From Paludibacteraceae bacterium (lineage in GTDB: Bacteria; Bacteroidota; Bacteroidia; Bacteroidales; Paludibacteraceae), in assembly GCA_016283095.1 (NCBI GenBank), contig JAEEMG010000058.1, positions 40,252-104,251 of the forward strand: a stretch of 64,000 nt of DNA, written 5' to 3'. Numbering within the stretch: the first letter of the stretch is position 1; each line of letters begins with the position of its first letter. Made by a program: the position numbers and the translations under genes. This document shows positions 18,501 to 25,954 of this stretch, one piece after another. A model generated the notes under the pieces. It had not been told where the DNA came from. It worked only from the letters and a program-made list of their open reading frames with translations, and did no database searches.

Positions 18501-18556
18501 ATAGACAAAGAAAGAAAAGTTAGTATCAATGTTAATATGAGTTTCTTTTTGCTCAT
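12560..18556 (-). CDS. Alpha-2-macroglobulin family protein lacking the thioester
   Basis: This 1998-aa exported protein has a signal peptide (MSKKKLILTLILTF...). An N-terminal helical region is followed by the macroglobulin MG2 motif YRPGQTIEGKVV near residue 630. The A2M core comes near residue 1235 (ETAFFYPQLTTNADG, then FEYTAPDALTAWKMF), followed by the alpha/alpha-toroid (thioester) domain. At the thioester site near residue 1460 the sequence is YDCATELIS in place of CxEQ, so covalent trapping is probably lost. It may still trap proteases physically in the periplasm or at the outer membrane (inference). No -7 box is visible in the gap upstream, which holds a GACGTG/CACGTC hairpin (18615-18633). 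Confidence 0.88.
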   Translation of the reverse strand: MSKKKLILTLILTFLSLSIMGNNKTSKFDYTSKWSEIDKLMDKPLLKDAQKKVDEIRVTAKKEKDELNLLKCEIYDFAIDLGCEYDISAGEKSTINDDVSDLNSNVLPIHRSRTKPHITNREEGEDIIISHYKKVSELKSSFKSPVEKACCELFMAKMVKDFINVMGRHPGAVSTVKNESGKQFTAEDFREMSFENLRDVVRTHVDNIVKNKETLLSTSSEKYHSLFVKNDAITDEYKEVHPSVFDAMLPSLISFYFNDLSDIEFTKSIFLPIIRVPKELLKKDFLNSVFADVINYHNSKKEYSAALSAELSRLQSLSINWSKTQNKENLEALDDLIKQYDGKTSNIVNAVVKKQEIMCRALYRRNSGYNSQDDLKNIESFPTLIINEAEKYKKEYPKHPGTKELIKNIEWLNNVEVNGSAKRACFGKGKDVEINVSYANTDLLYAEIYRVEMTPIEIEKNNDREESVKTKLIAKKEFKLSPSNYIFKKDTVINIGNDLDYGKYLIYFSNKKNEINKDNYITINITDLSLFDITTVGDKRDIFVVDGETGHPANGATVERYLIHGYDYNLKETQNSSADGKVTFTLSDSHNYEIHAQKGEDIYPQWMSIYKNESAAEKESQSISILTDRSIYRPGQTIEGKVVMTSLSKNEEHVVESKKIKLIFKDANYETIEEKEVITNGFGSAAFKFNIPTDRLNGSFCINAICNDDKNNGVYENHRITVESYKLPVAEAKINVKDGSSIMYGSKLEFEGEVKTFSGEAIGGATVKYRIENVKTGYSDTRKVLFSGEAKCGDDGKFTIVTDSAITKDDTKAVEITVDAVLPSGETVSANNHVDLAELSVKGVLCNFINYNIEKHSPLAFCFNIINAAKYNSDAEVMLTVTTKGNKDKNISSQALISKKIKGKGSMTEESLDLSSLAPASYELHLETLSGEVIDWQEFLLYDKTSSKLPEGFESKLWIPCLDGRRQECSREKDAEILIGSSEKDAAVLAIVRSEDGKLLHDEWIKINNEQKIYKVPFNKYFANSNLNMVSVEFVTVRQHELIKEHSNVNIERKVTKEEQKIEILEIVRNIVPGEKQKVKMRIKPTSINYEVAAVMVDASLRGMLPSWSTLDHYSIYYPEYKTESRYNYLRPFGIHKGVHIGSYQELPNFKFLWDNINMPNVNIMYAYANGVPGVCPSIKASPKMLRSMDIAYDAIESAKIESDSVENEAMGSDDADTKDKFADVRVRNNFVETAFFYPQLTTNADGSVEFEYTAPDALTAWKMFIFAHDKKVNSCITSEELQTKMPFTVKASLPRFVRKGDKCSFATTITNNDEIKTHGKSEIRKIMKGDVAIIVKDVATDKILLQQSHEFNVAAQSSVVEEWSFDVPAGVAAIEVKMVGKSGTFSDGEVHQLPVLADGTHVVKSKSMHVRGGETKDFSIPYNEKEMKDAELTVEYTDNAVWQALMALPSVKEAKYDCATELISTVYVNQMAQRIANIYPEIPSVVEEWKKEGIHATSPLEQNQELKNVLMQQTPWMCEAKDESEQRAKIVELYDKDRIAKANNDAISKLQKLQQADGGFAWFPGFKPSEYVTVYVAKYLVDMREHGVLPKKCEKMLKDAVKYIDKALAEAYKNEIEKKWNADREWIFDIFKMRISYDKNLDNNTQKILDYYVGKAHKEIKDMTLYGKASFAIVLNMKGDEKEAKSIVESLRQSATETEELGMYWKENQNSWGRYGNSISTHAMLTKAFQKTGCDAKELADLRFHLITKKETTQWSNTQGTLAAIDALVGDGKATSDLRKSGNRTVATIKIGGKQIDEKRLSGDGYVKIHYGKENFTPELCNSIHVEQPAGQEGIGGIYIAYDAPYSEITSGKSGIEVKKKMYKVVIGNDGDDDKEMLQEIKEGEKLKKGDKVKIVMTLRSDRDIDFVQVLDLRAACLEPVRKRPGMEWADGRFYYQSITDSEYSMFFDHISKGTRVFEYTLHVTQSGEYTQGITKVIPHYCPAFSANSEGGKVRVE

Positions 18557-18649
18557 GACAGTATCGATTTTGAAAATGTTGTGTACAGCAATGAATCTGA
18601 GTGACTAAAACTGGGACGTGTCGCATTCACGTCGCCACTAAATTTGAAA

Positions 18650-18690
18650 AAGCAAAAAGAAGGGAGAATTAGAAATCCCCCTTCTTTGAT
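18650..18690 (-). terminator. Terminator of the Ser/Gly/Tyr-rich repeat protein gene
   Basis: A stem GAAGGG(a)GA/TC(c)CCCTTC is followed on the minus strand by TTTTTGCTTTTTC, just after the stop at 18707. Confidence 0.8.
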
Positions 18691-18706
18691 TATTTGTTGG
18701 AATAAA

Positions 18707-20038
18707 TTACTTCAATGGAGACTCAACGATTACGTAATCACCATTTGTAGTCTTGTCATACCAAGTGTTGTTGGCAAAATAATATTTTTTGCCGCTGATC
18801 TCCACTGTCTTGGCATTGGCTGGCAATGTCACTTTAGTGGCAGGTACGATTCCTCTTGTGGCAGGAGTTGAGTCTGCTTTTGTTTCTGTAGTTTCATTCT
18901 TTACCTCTGCCTTTGTCTCCTTCTGGATAGCGACAGGCTCTTCGATAAGCAGGTATCCGCCTTCTACTGGCATATACCATTTGTTGTCAGCGAAGAAGAA
19001 ATCCTGATTTGCGACCTCAATCTTCTTGTTTACTTCAGGTAGCTCCTCGATTATAGTAGCACCTTCTGTTGGAGCGTCAACCACCTGATAGCCATTGTCT
19101 GTAGCCACAAACCATGAGCCTTCACCCACATAGTAAGTCTTACCGTTCACTACGACAGCAGAACACTCGTATGGCAACTCAGCCACGTTAAGTGTCTCGT
19201 CTTCTGTGATTGGAGATTCGACAATCTCGTATCCTTCATTTTTAGGAGCGAACCATGTGCCTTGTCCGTAATAGTAAGTCACATTGCCAACATACACAGG
19301 GAAACAACGGTAAGGAAGGGTAGTGAAGTACCATCCGTAAGGGTAAGCCACCCACTCATAACCCCAGTATGGATCCCAGCGGTAATATCTTCCACAATGC
19401 ACATAGTATCTGCAGTTTCCATAGTAGAATGGATGATAGTGGTATCCTATATGTGAGTGGTAAGTGTGTCCATGACGTCTTGTGATGCGTGGGTTATTGC
19501 CATGCATTCTGCGTGTTGAACTTCCGACTCTTGAAGATCCGACTCTTGAAGCATTCACACTTGGAGCGTTAGGTCTGCGTGATGTCGCATTTACGCGTGA
19601 TCCTGTAGTTCGTACTGGACGTGCAGCGACTTCATGTCGTGTACGTGCAGCTGGTGCCGCCTTCTGTGTTGAAGGTGATGCAGCTGCGTGAACTGTCGAA
19701 CGTGAAGACGTTGGACGAGATGATGAGTATGAACGGCTGCGGACACCTGTCGAACTTGACGGACCGCTGTATGATCTGCTTGGTGCACTGCTGTATGATC
19801 TGGACGAACTTGTCGATGGTGAACTGTACGAACGACTTGAAGATCCACCGCTATAGCTTGAACCTGATGAAGAATGTCCACCGCTGTAGCTTGATCCAGA
19901 TGATGAGCGTCCACCGCTGTAGCTAGATGAACCGCCACTGCTGCTACCGCCTCCTCTTGATCTCTGCGCTGAGGCTGAGACTGAAAAGAGAAGGAACAAA
20001 AGTGAGAATAAAATCTCAATAAAACGCATTCTTTTCAT
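18707..20038 (-). CDS. Secreted Ser/Gly/Tyr-rich protein with four C-terminal aromatic repeats
   Basis: A signal peptide ending SVSASA is followed by a low-complexity region (about 25-110) built from SSGSSYSGG-type repeats. A basic Ser/Arg/Ala region (110-190) and a His/Tyr/Trp-rich stretch (about 185-245, HTYHSHIGYHYHPFYYG) come next. Four diverged repeats follow, each with an aromatic triplet, a Trp-aromatic pair and a GY..VESP ending: YYYGQGTWF, YYVGEGSWF, FFFADNKWY and YYFANNTWY (starting near 251, 303, 344 and 416). The repeats resemble DUF6515-type modules. It has no enzyme motif. An adhesive or envelope-structural role, possibly metal-binding through the histidines, is inference. Confidence 0.8.
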   Translation of the reverse strand: MKRMRFIEILFSLLFLLFSVSASAQRSRGGGSSSGGSSSYSGGRSSSGSSYSGGHSSSGSSYSGGSSSRSYSSPSTSSSRSYSSAPSRSYSGPSSSTGVRSRSYSSSRPTSSRSTVHAAASPSTQKAAPAARTRHEVAARPVRTTGSRVNATSRRPNAPSVNASRVGSSRVGSSTRRMHGNNPRITRRHGHTYHSHIGYHYHPFYYGNCRYYVHCGRYYRWDPYWGYEWVAYPYGWYFTTLPYRCFPVYVGNVTYYYGQGTWFAPKNEGYEIVESPITEDETLNVAELPYECSAVVVNGKTYYVGEGSWFVATDNGYQVVDAPTEGATIIEELPEVNKKIEVANQDFFFADNKWYMPVEGGYLLIEEPVAIQKETKAEVKNETTETKADSTPATRGIVPATKVTLPANAKTVEISGKKYYFANNTWYDKTTNGDYVIVESPLK

Positions 20039-20061
20039 ATCCTTCTAAATTTTAGTTTGTG

Positions 20062-20069
20062 CAAATGTA
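20062..20069 (-). promoter_or_regulatory. -7 element of the Ser/Gly/Tyr-rich protein gene
   Basis: TACATTTG on the minus strand matches TAnnTTTG, about 24 nt before the start codon at 20038. Confidence 0.5.
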
Positions 20070-20310
20070 AGATAACTCTTTGGTTTTTACATCATCTCAA
20101 AATTTAAAAAATGTTATAAAATGGGAAATAACGTGAAATATGTGTTGCATAATAGCAAAATTAAGAATTATGAATTAAGAATTAATGTCTGATTTTTGGC
20201 GACCACAAGGAATACCCCCCCCACGGAGATGTATATCCCAACAAATACGCATTACGAATTGTGAATTATTTATTGTCTTTTGTGACTAAATTTCAATAAT
20301 TTCTATTTTG

Positions 20311-20343
20311 TTGACTCTTGTTTCCATATTTTTTGTATTTTCG
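20311..20343 (+). promoter_or_regulatory. Possible promoter of the 20388-22285 gene pair
   Basis: TATTTTCG (20336-20343) is one base off the -7 consensus, with a TTG at 20311-20313 about 22 nt upstream. This is a weak match. Confidence 0.35.
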
Positions 20344-20387
20344 TCGCATAATGTTTAAACATTGATGAAATAAAAACACTTTAATAT

Positions 20388-20879
20388 ATGAATAAGCATA
20401 AAATGAAAAGAGCAGTTGTTGCCTTCTTGACGGCTATTCTTTGTCAGGGTGCTTTTGCAGATCTAAAGACGGAATTGACAGTTGTTGAGTTTGACTCAAA
20501 GTCTCACGTCTATAGAATTGAGGAAAGCGGTGAATTGTCTTTTGAGGAGAAGACCCTTGTGATCAAAGAGAACGAGAAGTCGGAGGCAAAAATCCTAAGT
20601 TTAGGAAATATCTCAAAACTTTTGGTTAGAGATGTTACAGCTGTTAACGATTTGTCTTCTGATTCTCAGTCTATTACATTGTATCCAAACCCAGCGTCTT
20701 CTGAAATCTTTATCTCAGGATTTGAAGGCAGACAGACAGTGGAAATCTATTCTATCAGTGGTGTGCGTGTGATGAAGACTTCTGTTGAGAATGGTTCGGT
20801 GATCAATATTAGCAACCTTCGTCAGGGTATTTATATTGTGAAGGTTGATGGTAAAACGGTAAAACTTTGTAAGATATGA
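20388..20879 (+). CDS. Small secreted protein: beta module plus T9SS type A sorting domain
   Basis: This 163-aa protein has a signal peptide (cut near GAFA), an N-terminal beta module of about 60 residues, and a clear T9SS type A domain (ITLYPNPASSEIFIS, YSISGVRVMKTSV, LRQGIYIVKVDGKTVKL). It carries no effector domain. Its stop overlaps the next gene by 4 nt (ATGA), so the two are translationally coupled. The partner has a similar N-terminal module but no sorting domain. The same two-gene layout occurs at 2819/1237 with a serpin. A role as separate surface anchor or secretion partner is inference. Confidence 0.82.
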   Translation: MNKHKMKRAVVAFLTAILCQGAFADLKTELTVVEFDSKSHVYRIEESGELSFEEKTLVIKENEKSEAKILSLGNISKLLVRDVTAVNDLSSDSQSITLYPNPASSEIFISGFEGRQTVEIYSISGVRVMKTSVENGSVINISNLRQGIYIVKVDGKTVKLCKI

Positions 20880-22285
20880 TTAGAAGAAATATACTTTTTG
20901 CATCTGCAATGTTTTGCTCGATGGCCGCATTAGCAGATACAGAGATGTCAGTGTATCAGGGCTCGGATGTGAGTGTCCGCATAAAGAATCCTGACGCGAA
21001 GATGAAATTCAGCGGTAATAAATTCACTTATGGAGACAATGAGTTTGAGACATCAAAGGTGGATAGCATTATCTTGAAACATTATGTTTCAGTTGTCTTT
21101 GATGGTGATAAGGTATCTGTTTCCAATCCATTTGATAGTGTTGATGTCAAGGTAGACGGTGCGTCAGTTGAAATCAATTCTGAATTCGTGGGAAGAGAGA
21201 TTAAGTATAAGTTTTCTGGTAAAAGTACCAATGGAAATGTCATTTTCTCTTCTAAGTATAAGTCAGAATTTGAGTTGGACAGTCTTGACCTTACAAGCAC
21301 TGGTGTAAATCCGCCTATCTATGTTCTTACAAAGAAGAACACAGAAGTCCGTTTGGTTGGAAGCAACTCATTGAAAAACAGTAGTAAAGATACTGTCGGC
21401 GCTACAATGCGAGGACGTGGACAGTTTGAATTTAAGGGCAACGGTTCTCTTGACATCACAAGTGTTGTTGGACATGGAATTCAGAGCAGCGACTATGTGG
21501 AGGTGAAGAACGGAAAAATCTCTATCAATGCCGCTTCTGACGGTATCCACGTTAACGACTACTATTTGCAGTCTGGTGGAGAAGTTAATGTCACATGTAG
21601 CTCGGATGGAGTGGATGTCGGTGAGGGTTACGCAGAGATCAACGGTGGTTCACTTACGGTCAAGTCGGATGCAATAGAGGCAAGAGGTATCAGATGTGCA
21701 TTGGATACAGTAAAGAAAAACAGTGCAGACATCATTATCAATGGTGGAAATGTTGATATTCAGCTTTCTGGCGACGGTGCAAGAGGATTGAAAGCCGACG
21801 GTGCTGTGAAAATCGACGGTGGAGACGTCTTGATTGTATTGGCTGGTAAGGCTTACGACGATGGTGTTGAGTACAATTATCCTTGTGGTATCAAGGCAGA
21901 CAAGACTATCACAGTTGAGTCTGGAAATGTGGTTGTGATTTGCCAGTCTACAGCTGCAAGTTCACGTTGTGCTCAGGCAGACTTGTCACTTGATTTTAAT
22001 GGAGGCGTCACTACGCTATGTCAGAATAGTGTGAAAAGAGTGATAGGTGAAACCAAAGCGAAGAAGGCAAACGTTGTTAAGTCTGATGGTCCATTGAGAG
22101 TCAAGAAGGTAGGGTATCTGTATGTCTATGCTGATGCATCAGAGATCAAGCCATACAATGTCAGCGCGGTGGTTGTGGGGGATCATGAGTGTGATTTCGA
22201 TTACAGTTCTAGAGATTACGATGTCGATGAGTATATCATGGCGAGACCAAGCAATTGGGATGATTACGAGAAGTATGACAAGTAG
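20876..22285 (+). CDS. Secreted carbohydrate-binding-domain (DUF4353-like) protein
   Basis: This 469-aa protein has a signal peptide (cut near AALA) and a short N-terminal module ending FETSKVDSIIL. A right-handed beta-helix-like repeat region (about 130-380) follows, with GHGIQSSDYVEVKNGKI, ASDGIHVNDYY, SSDGVDVGEGYAEINGG and GDGARGLKADGAVKIDGG. Such repeats are typical of the carbohydrate-binding DUF4353 family found with CotH-like proteins. The acidic C-terminus (DYDVDEYIMARPSNWDD) is not a sorting domain. Ligand and role are unknown; binding of surface polysaccharide is plausible. The ATGA overlap couples it to the preceding mini-protein. Confidence 0.78.
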   Translation: MIRRNILFASAMFCSMAALADTEMSVYQGSDVSVRIKNPDAKMKFSGNKFTYGDNEFETSKVDSIILKHYVSVVFDGDKVSVSNPFDSVDVKVDGASVEINSEFVGREIKYKFSGKSTNGNVIFSSKYKSEFELDSLDLTSTGVNPPIYVLTKKNTEVRLVGSNSLKNSSKDTVGATMRGRGQFEFKGNGSLDITSVVGHGIQSSDYVEVKNGKISINAASDGIHVNDYYLQSGGEVNVTCSSDGVDVGEGYAEINGGSLTVKSDAIEARGIRCALDTVKKNSADIIINGGNVDIQLSGDGARGLKADGAVKIDGGDVLIVLAGKAYDDGVEYNYPCGIKADKTITVESGNVVVICQSTAASSRCAQADLSLDFNGGVTTLCQNSVKRVIGETKAKKANVVKSDGPLRVKKVGYLYVYADASEIKPYNVSAVVVGDHECDFDYSSRDYDVDEYIMARPSNWDDYEKYDK

Positions 22286-22321
22286 GAATCAAGTCAAAAT
22301 AATCGTTTGACGGTAGATATG

Positions 22322-22356
22322 GAGACGGTGGAGATTTGTCCACCGTCTCTTTTTTT
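22322..22356 (+). terminator. Terminator after the mini-protein/beta-helix pair
   Basis: A perfect 11-bp stem GAGACGGTGGA/TCCACCGTCTC with a 6-nt loop is followed by T7. Confidence 0.95.
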
Positions 22357-22389
22357 CATCTCCTTTTTTCCCTATTTGACAAAATTCTT

Positions 22390-22397
22390 TAATTTTG
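22390..22397 (+). promoter_or_regulatory. -7 element of the FtsB/DivIC-like gene
   Basis: TAATTTTG matches TAnnTTTG. The TTG start in the ORF track (22395) lies inside this box, which favours the ATG at 22419. Confidence 0.55.
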
Positions 22398-22418
22398 TGG
22401 TCAACAAAGAATTCTGAT

Positions 22419-22751
22419 ATGAACGAATACGATATCCTAAAAAATTTCGGTCTTGTCGCATTGAAAAAATTGAAAGCAGTGGTTACCAACAAGTATCTGC
22501 TGGTTATCGCTATTTTCTTTGTGCTCTCTTTTTTCATCATGGAAAACACCTATATCGATAGGTTTGAAAACTATAATAAGATCCGTGAAATGAACGAGCA
22601 GATCGACTCTTATGACAAGCAGATTGAGACATGCCTGAAGAAAATTGATGAATTGAGCACAAATAAAGCCAATCTTGAACGTTTCGCGCGCGAGGAATAT
22701 TATATGAAGTGTAAGAATGAAGAGGTGTTTATTATTGCGGATGAGGATTAA
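22419..22751 (+). CDS. FtsB/DivIC-type septum formation protein
   Basis: This 110-aa single-pass membrane protein has a short cytoplasmic N-terminus, one membrane segment (YLLVIAIFFVLSFFI), and a periplasmic coiled coil (IREMNEQIDSYDKQIETCLKK) ending in the family signature ERFAREEYYMK. This is the layout of FtsB/DivIC, which forms the FtsQBL-type divisome complex. I start at ATG 22419 because the upstream TTG overlaps the -7 box. Confidence 0.85.
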   Translation: MNEYDILKNFGLVALKKLKAVVTNKYLLVIAIFFVLSFFIMENTYIDRFENYNKIREMNEQIDSYDKQIETCLKKIDELSTNKANLERFAREEYYMKCKNEEVFIIADED

Positions 22752-22802
22752 GAAGGACAAGATTCTTTTAACTTAAAGGAGACCAACCATAATTATAAAA
22801 GT

Positions 22803-23753
22803 ATGCCCAATTATAAAATCTGTTTGTTCTTGATGTTGTTTTCTTCATGTTCTTTGGGTGATAATCAAAATTTGGTAGGCGAATATGAGAAATTAGAGTT
22901 CTCTGAAAATATTTGGCTTTTGGAAACAGGATATATTAATGATTTTCCAGCAACAAAGCAAGGTGGATATTTAGATGAGGAAAAGGGGTCAATTGTGGAT
23001 ATTGATCTCCCAGACAGTTCATACAGATCGTATTGGTATGTGGAGGATTCTGTATCAGTCTTTACAGAACCTATAGATGAAGATATGTCAGAATTCAGAT
23101 GCTGTTTTTACGATGGTAAGAAATCGGTTAAGTTGTTTTATGTGGAAGAGACATCGATAGGCTCAGTGTCGATGTCAAAGACACATGATTTGCTTGCTGT
23201 AAGTATTGCGTCTAATAACTTTATTGAAGACTCTTATGATATGAATTTTATTCATCTTTTCAAGTTAAGTGATTTGAAAGATGGCAAGAAAAATGTACGT
23301 AAGGTTTCTTCCGATCTATGTCCTCATTTGCGTATAGTCGGGAATCGTCTATATTATTCCAAGTATCACGACGTCGATGCAGATTGCTTGGGTGATTATG
23401 GGCTTTATTATAGGGATCTTGATGATTTGGATAAGGAATTTTGTGTTGATGAGACGTTCAGGTTCTCTGCTATGTCTGATGATGGAAATTATGTGATTGG
23501 AAGCTTCTGTCCTATGACGGATGAAAATCAGGAAATTCGTGAGTCATCTCCTTTTGTGATATGGAATCTTAAAGAGAATAAGCTAGCTGTTGTTGCCAAA
23601 ACGGGATTTTATAAAGGAGTCTATTCCAGACGTAAAAGATGTTTTTATATTAAGGCTTCAGAACGGGAATTGTATAGAATAAATATCGACGGGGAGTACA
23701 AATATGACAGGAATGACAGTGTTTTGTATACTGTGAGTCGCAGTGGATGGTGA
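22803..23753 (+). CDS. Putative lipoprotein of unknown function, 316 aa
   Basis: The N-terminus (ICLFLMLFSSC) looks like a Bacteroidetes lipoprotein signal with Cys at 16. The mature part is acidic and beta-rich, with loosely repeated segments (SMSKTHDLLAVSI, RFSAMSDDGNYVIGSF) that resemble propeller blades. No catalytic motif is recognised. AAAGGAGA upstream is a fair ribosome-binding site. It follows the DivIC-like gene by 51 nt and may be co-transcribed with the small membrane protein after it. Confidence 0.65.
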   Translation: MPNYKICLFLMLFSSCSLGDNQNLVGEYEKLEFSENIWLLETGYINDFPATKQGGYLDEEKGSIVDIDLPDSSYRSYWYVEDSVSVFTEPIDEDMSEFRCCFYDGKKSVKLFYVEETSIGSVSMSKTHDLLAVSIASNNFIEDSYDMNFIHLFKLSDLKDGKKNVRKVSSDLCPHLRIVGNRLYYSKYHDVDADCLGDYGLYYRDLDDLDKEFCVDETFRFSAMSDDGNYVIGSFCPMTDENQEIRESSPFVIWNLKENKLAVVAKTGFYKGVYSRRKRCFYIKASERELYRINIDGEYKYDRNDSVLYTVSRSGW

Positions 23754-23820
23754 AGAACAGGCACTTTCATAGAGTCAGGAGAATATCCTATACTTGATTT
23801 AGAAACATAATAAAAAGAGT

Positions 23821-24129
23821 ATGAGTTATATACCAGTTCCATATATAAGATTAGGAATAGGCTTTTTTATTCTTATTCTTGTTATTTTATTTATTTATTA
23901 TGTCAAGAAGTGGAAGGTAGAAATGTCCCCAAAGGATTATCTTGGATTTTTTTTTGTTTTCCGCTTATGTGAATTCGCTTTTTTAGTAGATCCGATTCTT
24001 GAGTACAACAGCGTACATGGAGAATCTTCCATTTGGTATTCAGGATATGTTCCTACAGAAAGAAAATATAATAGTGTAAATAGTAGACTGTTGACTGAAT
24101 CAGATACCGTTTCTTATTTCTGCATGTGA
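23821..24129 (+). CDS. Small single-pass membrane protein, 102 aa
   Basis: One strong N-terminal membrane segment (GIGFFILILVILFIYYV) is followed by a basic stop-transfer (KKWK) and a soluble tail. It starts 67 nt after the lipoprotein gene on the same strand. No family is recognised. Confidence 0.5.
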   Translation: MSYIPVPYIRLGIGFFILILVILFIYYVKKWKVEMSPKDYLGFFFVFRLCEFAFLVDPILEYNSVHGESSIWYSGYVPTERKYNSVNSRLLTESDTVSYFCM

Positions 24130-24155
24130 AATTTCCGGAAATTAGCATTTTTTTG

Positions 24156-24163
24156 TAATTTTG
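24156..24163 (+). promoter_or_regulatory. -7 element of prfC
   Basis: TAATTTTG matches TAnnTTTG, 25 nt before the prfC start codon. Confidence 0.5.
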
Positions 24164-24188
24164 CGCCGTTTAAAAGAAATTTGTACAA

Positions 24189-25769
24189 ATGGCATTCATA
24201 GACGAAATCAAAAGAAGACGTACGTTTGCGGTAATCTCGCATCCCGACGCTGGTAAAACTACACTGACTGAAAAACTGTTGCTCTTTGGTGGTGCTATCC
24301 ATATCGCCGGAGCGGTGAAATCCAACAAAATCAAGAAGACAGCAACGTCGGACTGGATGGAAATTGAGAAGCAGCGTGGTATCTCCGTCGCTACATCTGT
24401 GATGGCATTTGAATACAACGGTTTCAAAATCAATATTCTTGATACTCCAGGTCACCAGGACTTCCAGGAGGATACTTTCCGTACTCTGACAGCTGTAGAC
24501 AGTGTTATTATCGTTGTCGACTGTGCTAAGGGAGTTGAGTCGCAGACACGTAAACTTATGAATGTCTGCCGTATGCGTAACACTCCTGTTATCGTGTTCG
24601 TCAATAAGATGGACCGTAATGGTAAGAATCCTTTCGACCTTATGGATGAGCTTGAAAATGAACTTAATATCAAGGTTCGTCCTCTCTCTTGGCCTATTAA
24701 CCAGGGTGAGAAATTCAAGGGCGTATACAACCTTTATGAGCATAGTTTGAACCTATATACTCCAAGCAAACAGACTATTTCGGAGAATGTGGCGATCGAC
24801 GATATCAATTCCAAACAGCTTGATGATATCGTAGGTGAGCAGGATGCTATGCAGCTTCGTGAGGATCTTGAGCTTTTGGATGGTGTATATCCAGAGTTTG
24901 ACAAGAGCACATACGAGGCTGGTGAAGTGGCTCCAGTGTTCTTCGGATCTGCGTTGAACAACTTCGGTATCAAGGAGTTGCTCGACTGTTTCTGTGAAAT
25001 CGCACCGTCTCCAGGAGAAATCCAGACTGAGGAGAGAATCGTCAAGCCAGAGGAAGAGAAATTCTCAGGATTTGTGTTCAAAATCCATGCGAATATGGAC
25101 CCTAACCACAGAAGCTGTATCGCTTTCGTGAAGGTCTGCTCTGGAAAATTCGAAAGAAATGTCAATTATAAGCATGTGCGTCTTGGAAAGAACTTCAAGT
25201 TCTCAAGCCCTACTTGTTTCATGGCTCAGAAGAAGGATATCGTAGACGAAGCTTATCCAGGCGATATCGTAGGTTTGCCAGACAGTGGAGGCACATTCAA
25301 AATCGGAGACACTTTGACATCTGGAGAGACAATCCATTTCAAGGGATTGCCAAGTTTCTCTCCTGAAATGTTCAAATATATCGAGAATGATGATCCGATG
25401 AAGGCAAAACAGCTTAATAAGGGTATTGAGCAGCTTACAGATGAAGGAGTTGCGCAGGTGTTCACAAACCAGTTCAACGGACGCAAGATCATCGGTACAG
25501 TCGGAGCATTGCAGTTTGAGGTTATTCAGTACCGTCTTCTTCATGAATATAACGCGCAGTGCCGTTGGGAGCCAATCTCGCTTTACAAGGCATGCTGGAT
25601 AGAGAGTGATGACGCTGAGGCGTTGGACACATTCAAGAAGAGGAAATACCAGTATATGGCTAAGGATAAGGAGGGTAGAGACGTCTTCCTTGCTGATTCC
25701 GGCTATATTTTGCAGATGGCGCAGAGTGATTTCCCTAAGATCCGTTTCCATTTCTCATCTGAGTTTTGA
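24189..25769 (+). CDS. prfC: Peptide chain release factor 3
   Basis: This 526-aa translational GTPase has all G motifs: P-loop SHPDAGKTT, switch [28 protein letters not shown] and NKMD. The RF3-specific C-terminal part is present ([16 protein letters not shown]). It recycles RF1/RF2 from the ribosome after termination. The length is normal for RF3. It is monocistronic with its own promoter and a strong terminator. Confidence 0.97.
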   Translation: MAFIDEIKRRRTFAVISHPDAGKTTLTEKLLLFGGAIHIAGAVKSNKIKKTATSDWMEIEKQRGISVATSVMAFEYNGFKINILDTPGHQDFQEDTFRTLTAVDSVIIVVDCAKGVESQTRKLMNVCRMRNTPVIVFVNKMDRNGKNPFDLMDELENELNIKVRPLSWPINQGEKFKGVYNLYEHSLNLYTPSKQTISENVAIDDINSKQLDDIVGEQDAMQLREDLELLDGVYPEFDKSTYEAGEVAPVFFGSALNNFGIKELLDCFCEIAPSPGEIQTEERIVKPEEEKFSGFVFKIHANMDPNHRSCIAFVKVCSGKFERNVNYKHVRLGKNFKFSSPTCFMAQKKDIVDEAYPGDIVGLPDSGGTFKIGDTLTSGETIHFKGLPSFSPEMFKYIENDDPMKAKQLNKGIEQLTDEGVAQVFTNQFNGRKIIGTVGALQFEVIQYRLLHEYNAQCRWEPISLYKACWIESDDAEALDTFKKRKYQYMAKDKEGRDVFLADSGYILQMAQSDFPKIRFHFSSEF

Positions 25770-25779
25770 TAATAGCAGT

Positions 25780-25799
25780 AGACGTGATGCATCACGTCT
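25780..25799. repeat. Perfect 20-bp palindrome after prfC
   Basis: AGACGTGATGCATCACGTCT is fully self-complementary and lies 10 nt after the prfC stop, before the true terminator. Related AGACGT/GACGTG hairpins occur at 18615-18633 and 34572-34599. Confidence 0.8.
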
Positions 25800-25818
25800 G
25801 CTTTAGATATAAAAAGGA

Positions 25819-25849
25819 GACCGGCCATGCTGAGGCTGGTCTTTTTTTT
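25819..25849 (+). terminator. Terminator of prfC
   Basis: An 8-bp stem GACCGGCC/GGCTGGTC (one G-T pair) with a 7-nt loop is followed by T8. Confidence 0.92.
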
Positions 25850-25892
25850 CGTTAAAAAAGCAAAGAAACGATTCATTGACTTGCATAAAAGA

Positions 25893-25924
25893 TTTGTGAA
25901 AGTCAGCGAAAAGAAATAAATTTG
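25893..25924 (+). promoter_or_regulatory. Promoter of lptD
   Basis: TTTG (25893-25896), a 20-nt spacer, then TAAATTTG (25917-25924). It gives a leader of about 25 nt to the ATG at 25955. Confidence 0.65.
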
Positions 25925-25954
25925 TAAGAAAAAGTAAGAAGAACAAGCGTAGTA

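Larger units (their letters stand above)
20039..20387. other. Divergent intergenic region with A/T repeats and a C8 run
   Basis: This stretch of about 350 bases holds the minus-strand promoter (20062-20069), an imperfect direct repeat of AATTAAGAATTA-type sequence (20159-20185), a run of eight C (20215-20222) and a weak plus-strand promoter (20311-20343). I see no gene. Confidence 0.6.

Noticed and set aside
19591-20019. 142-aa antisense ORF over the Ser/Gly/Tyr-rich gene
   Set aside because: It is a frame shadow of a repetitive GC-richer coding region; it has no start signal of its own and a nonsensical His/Gln-rich composition.
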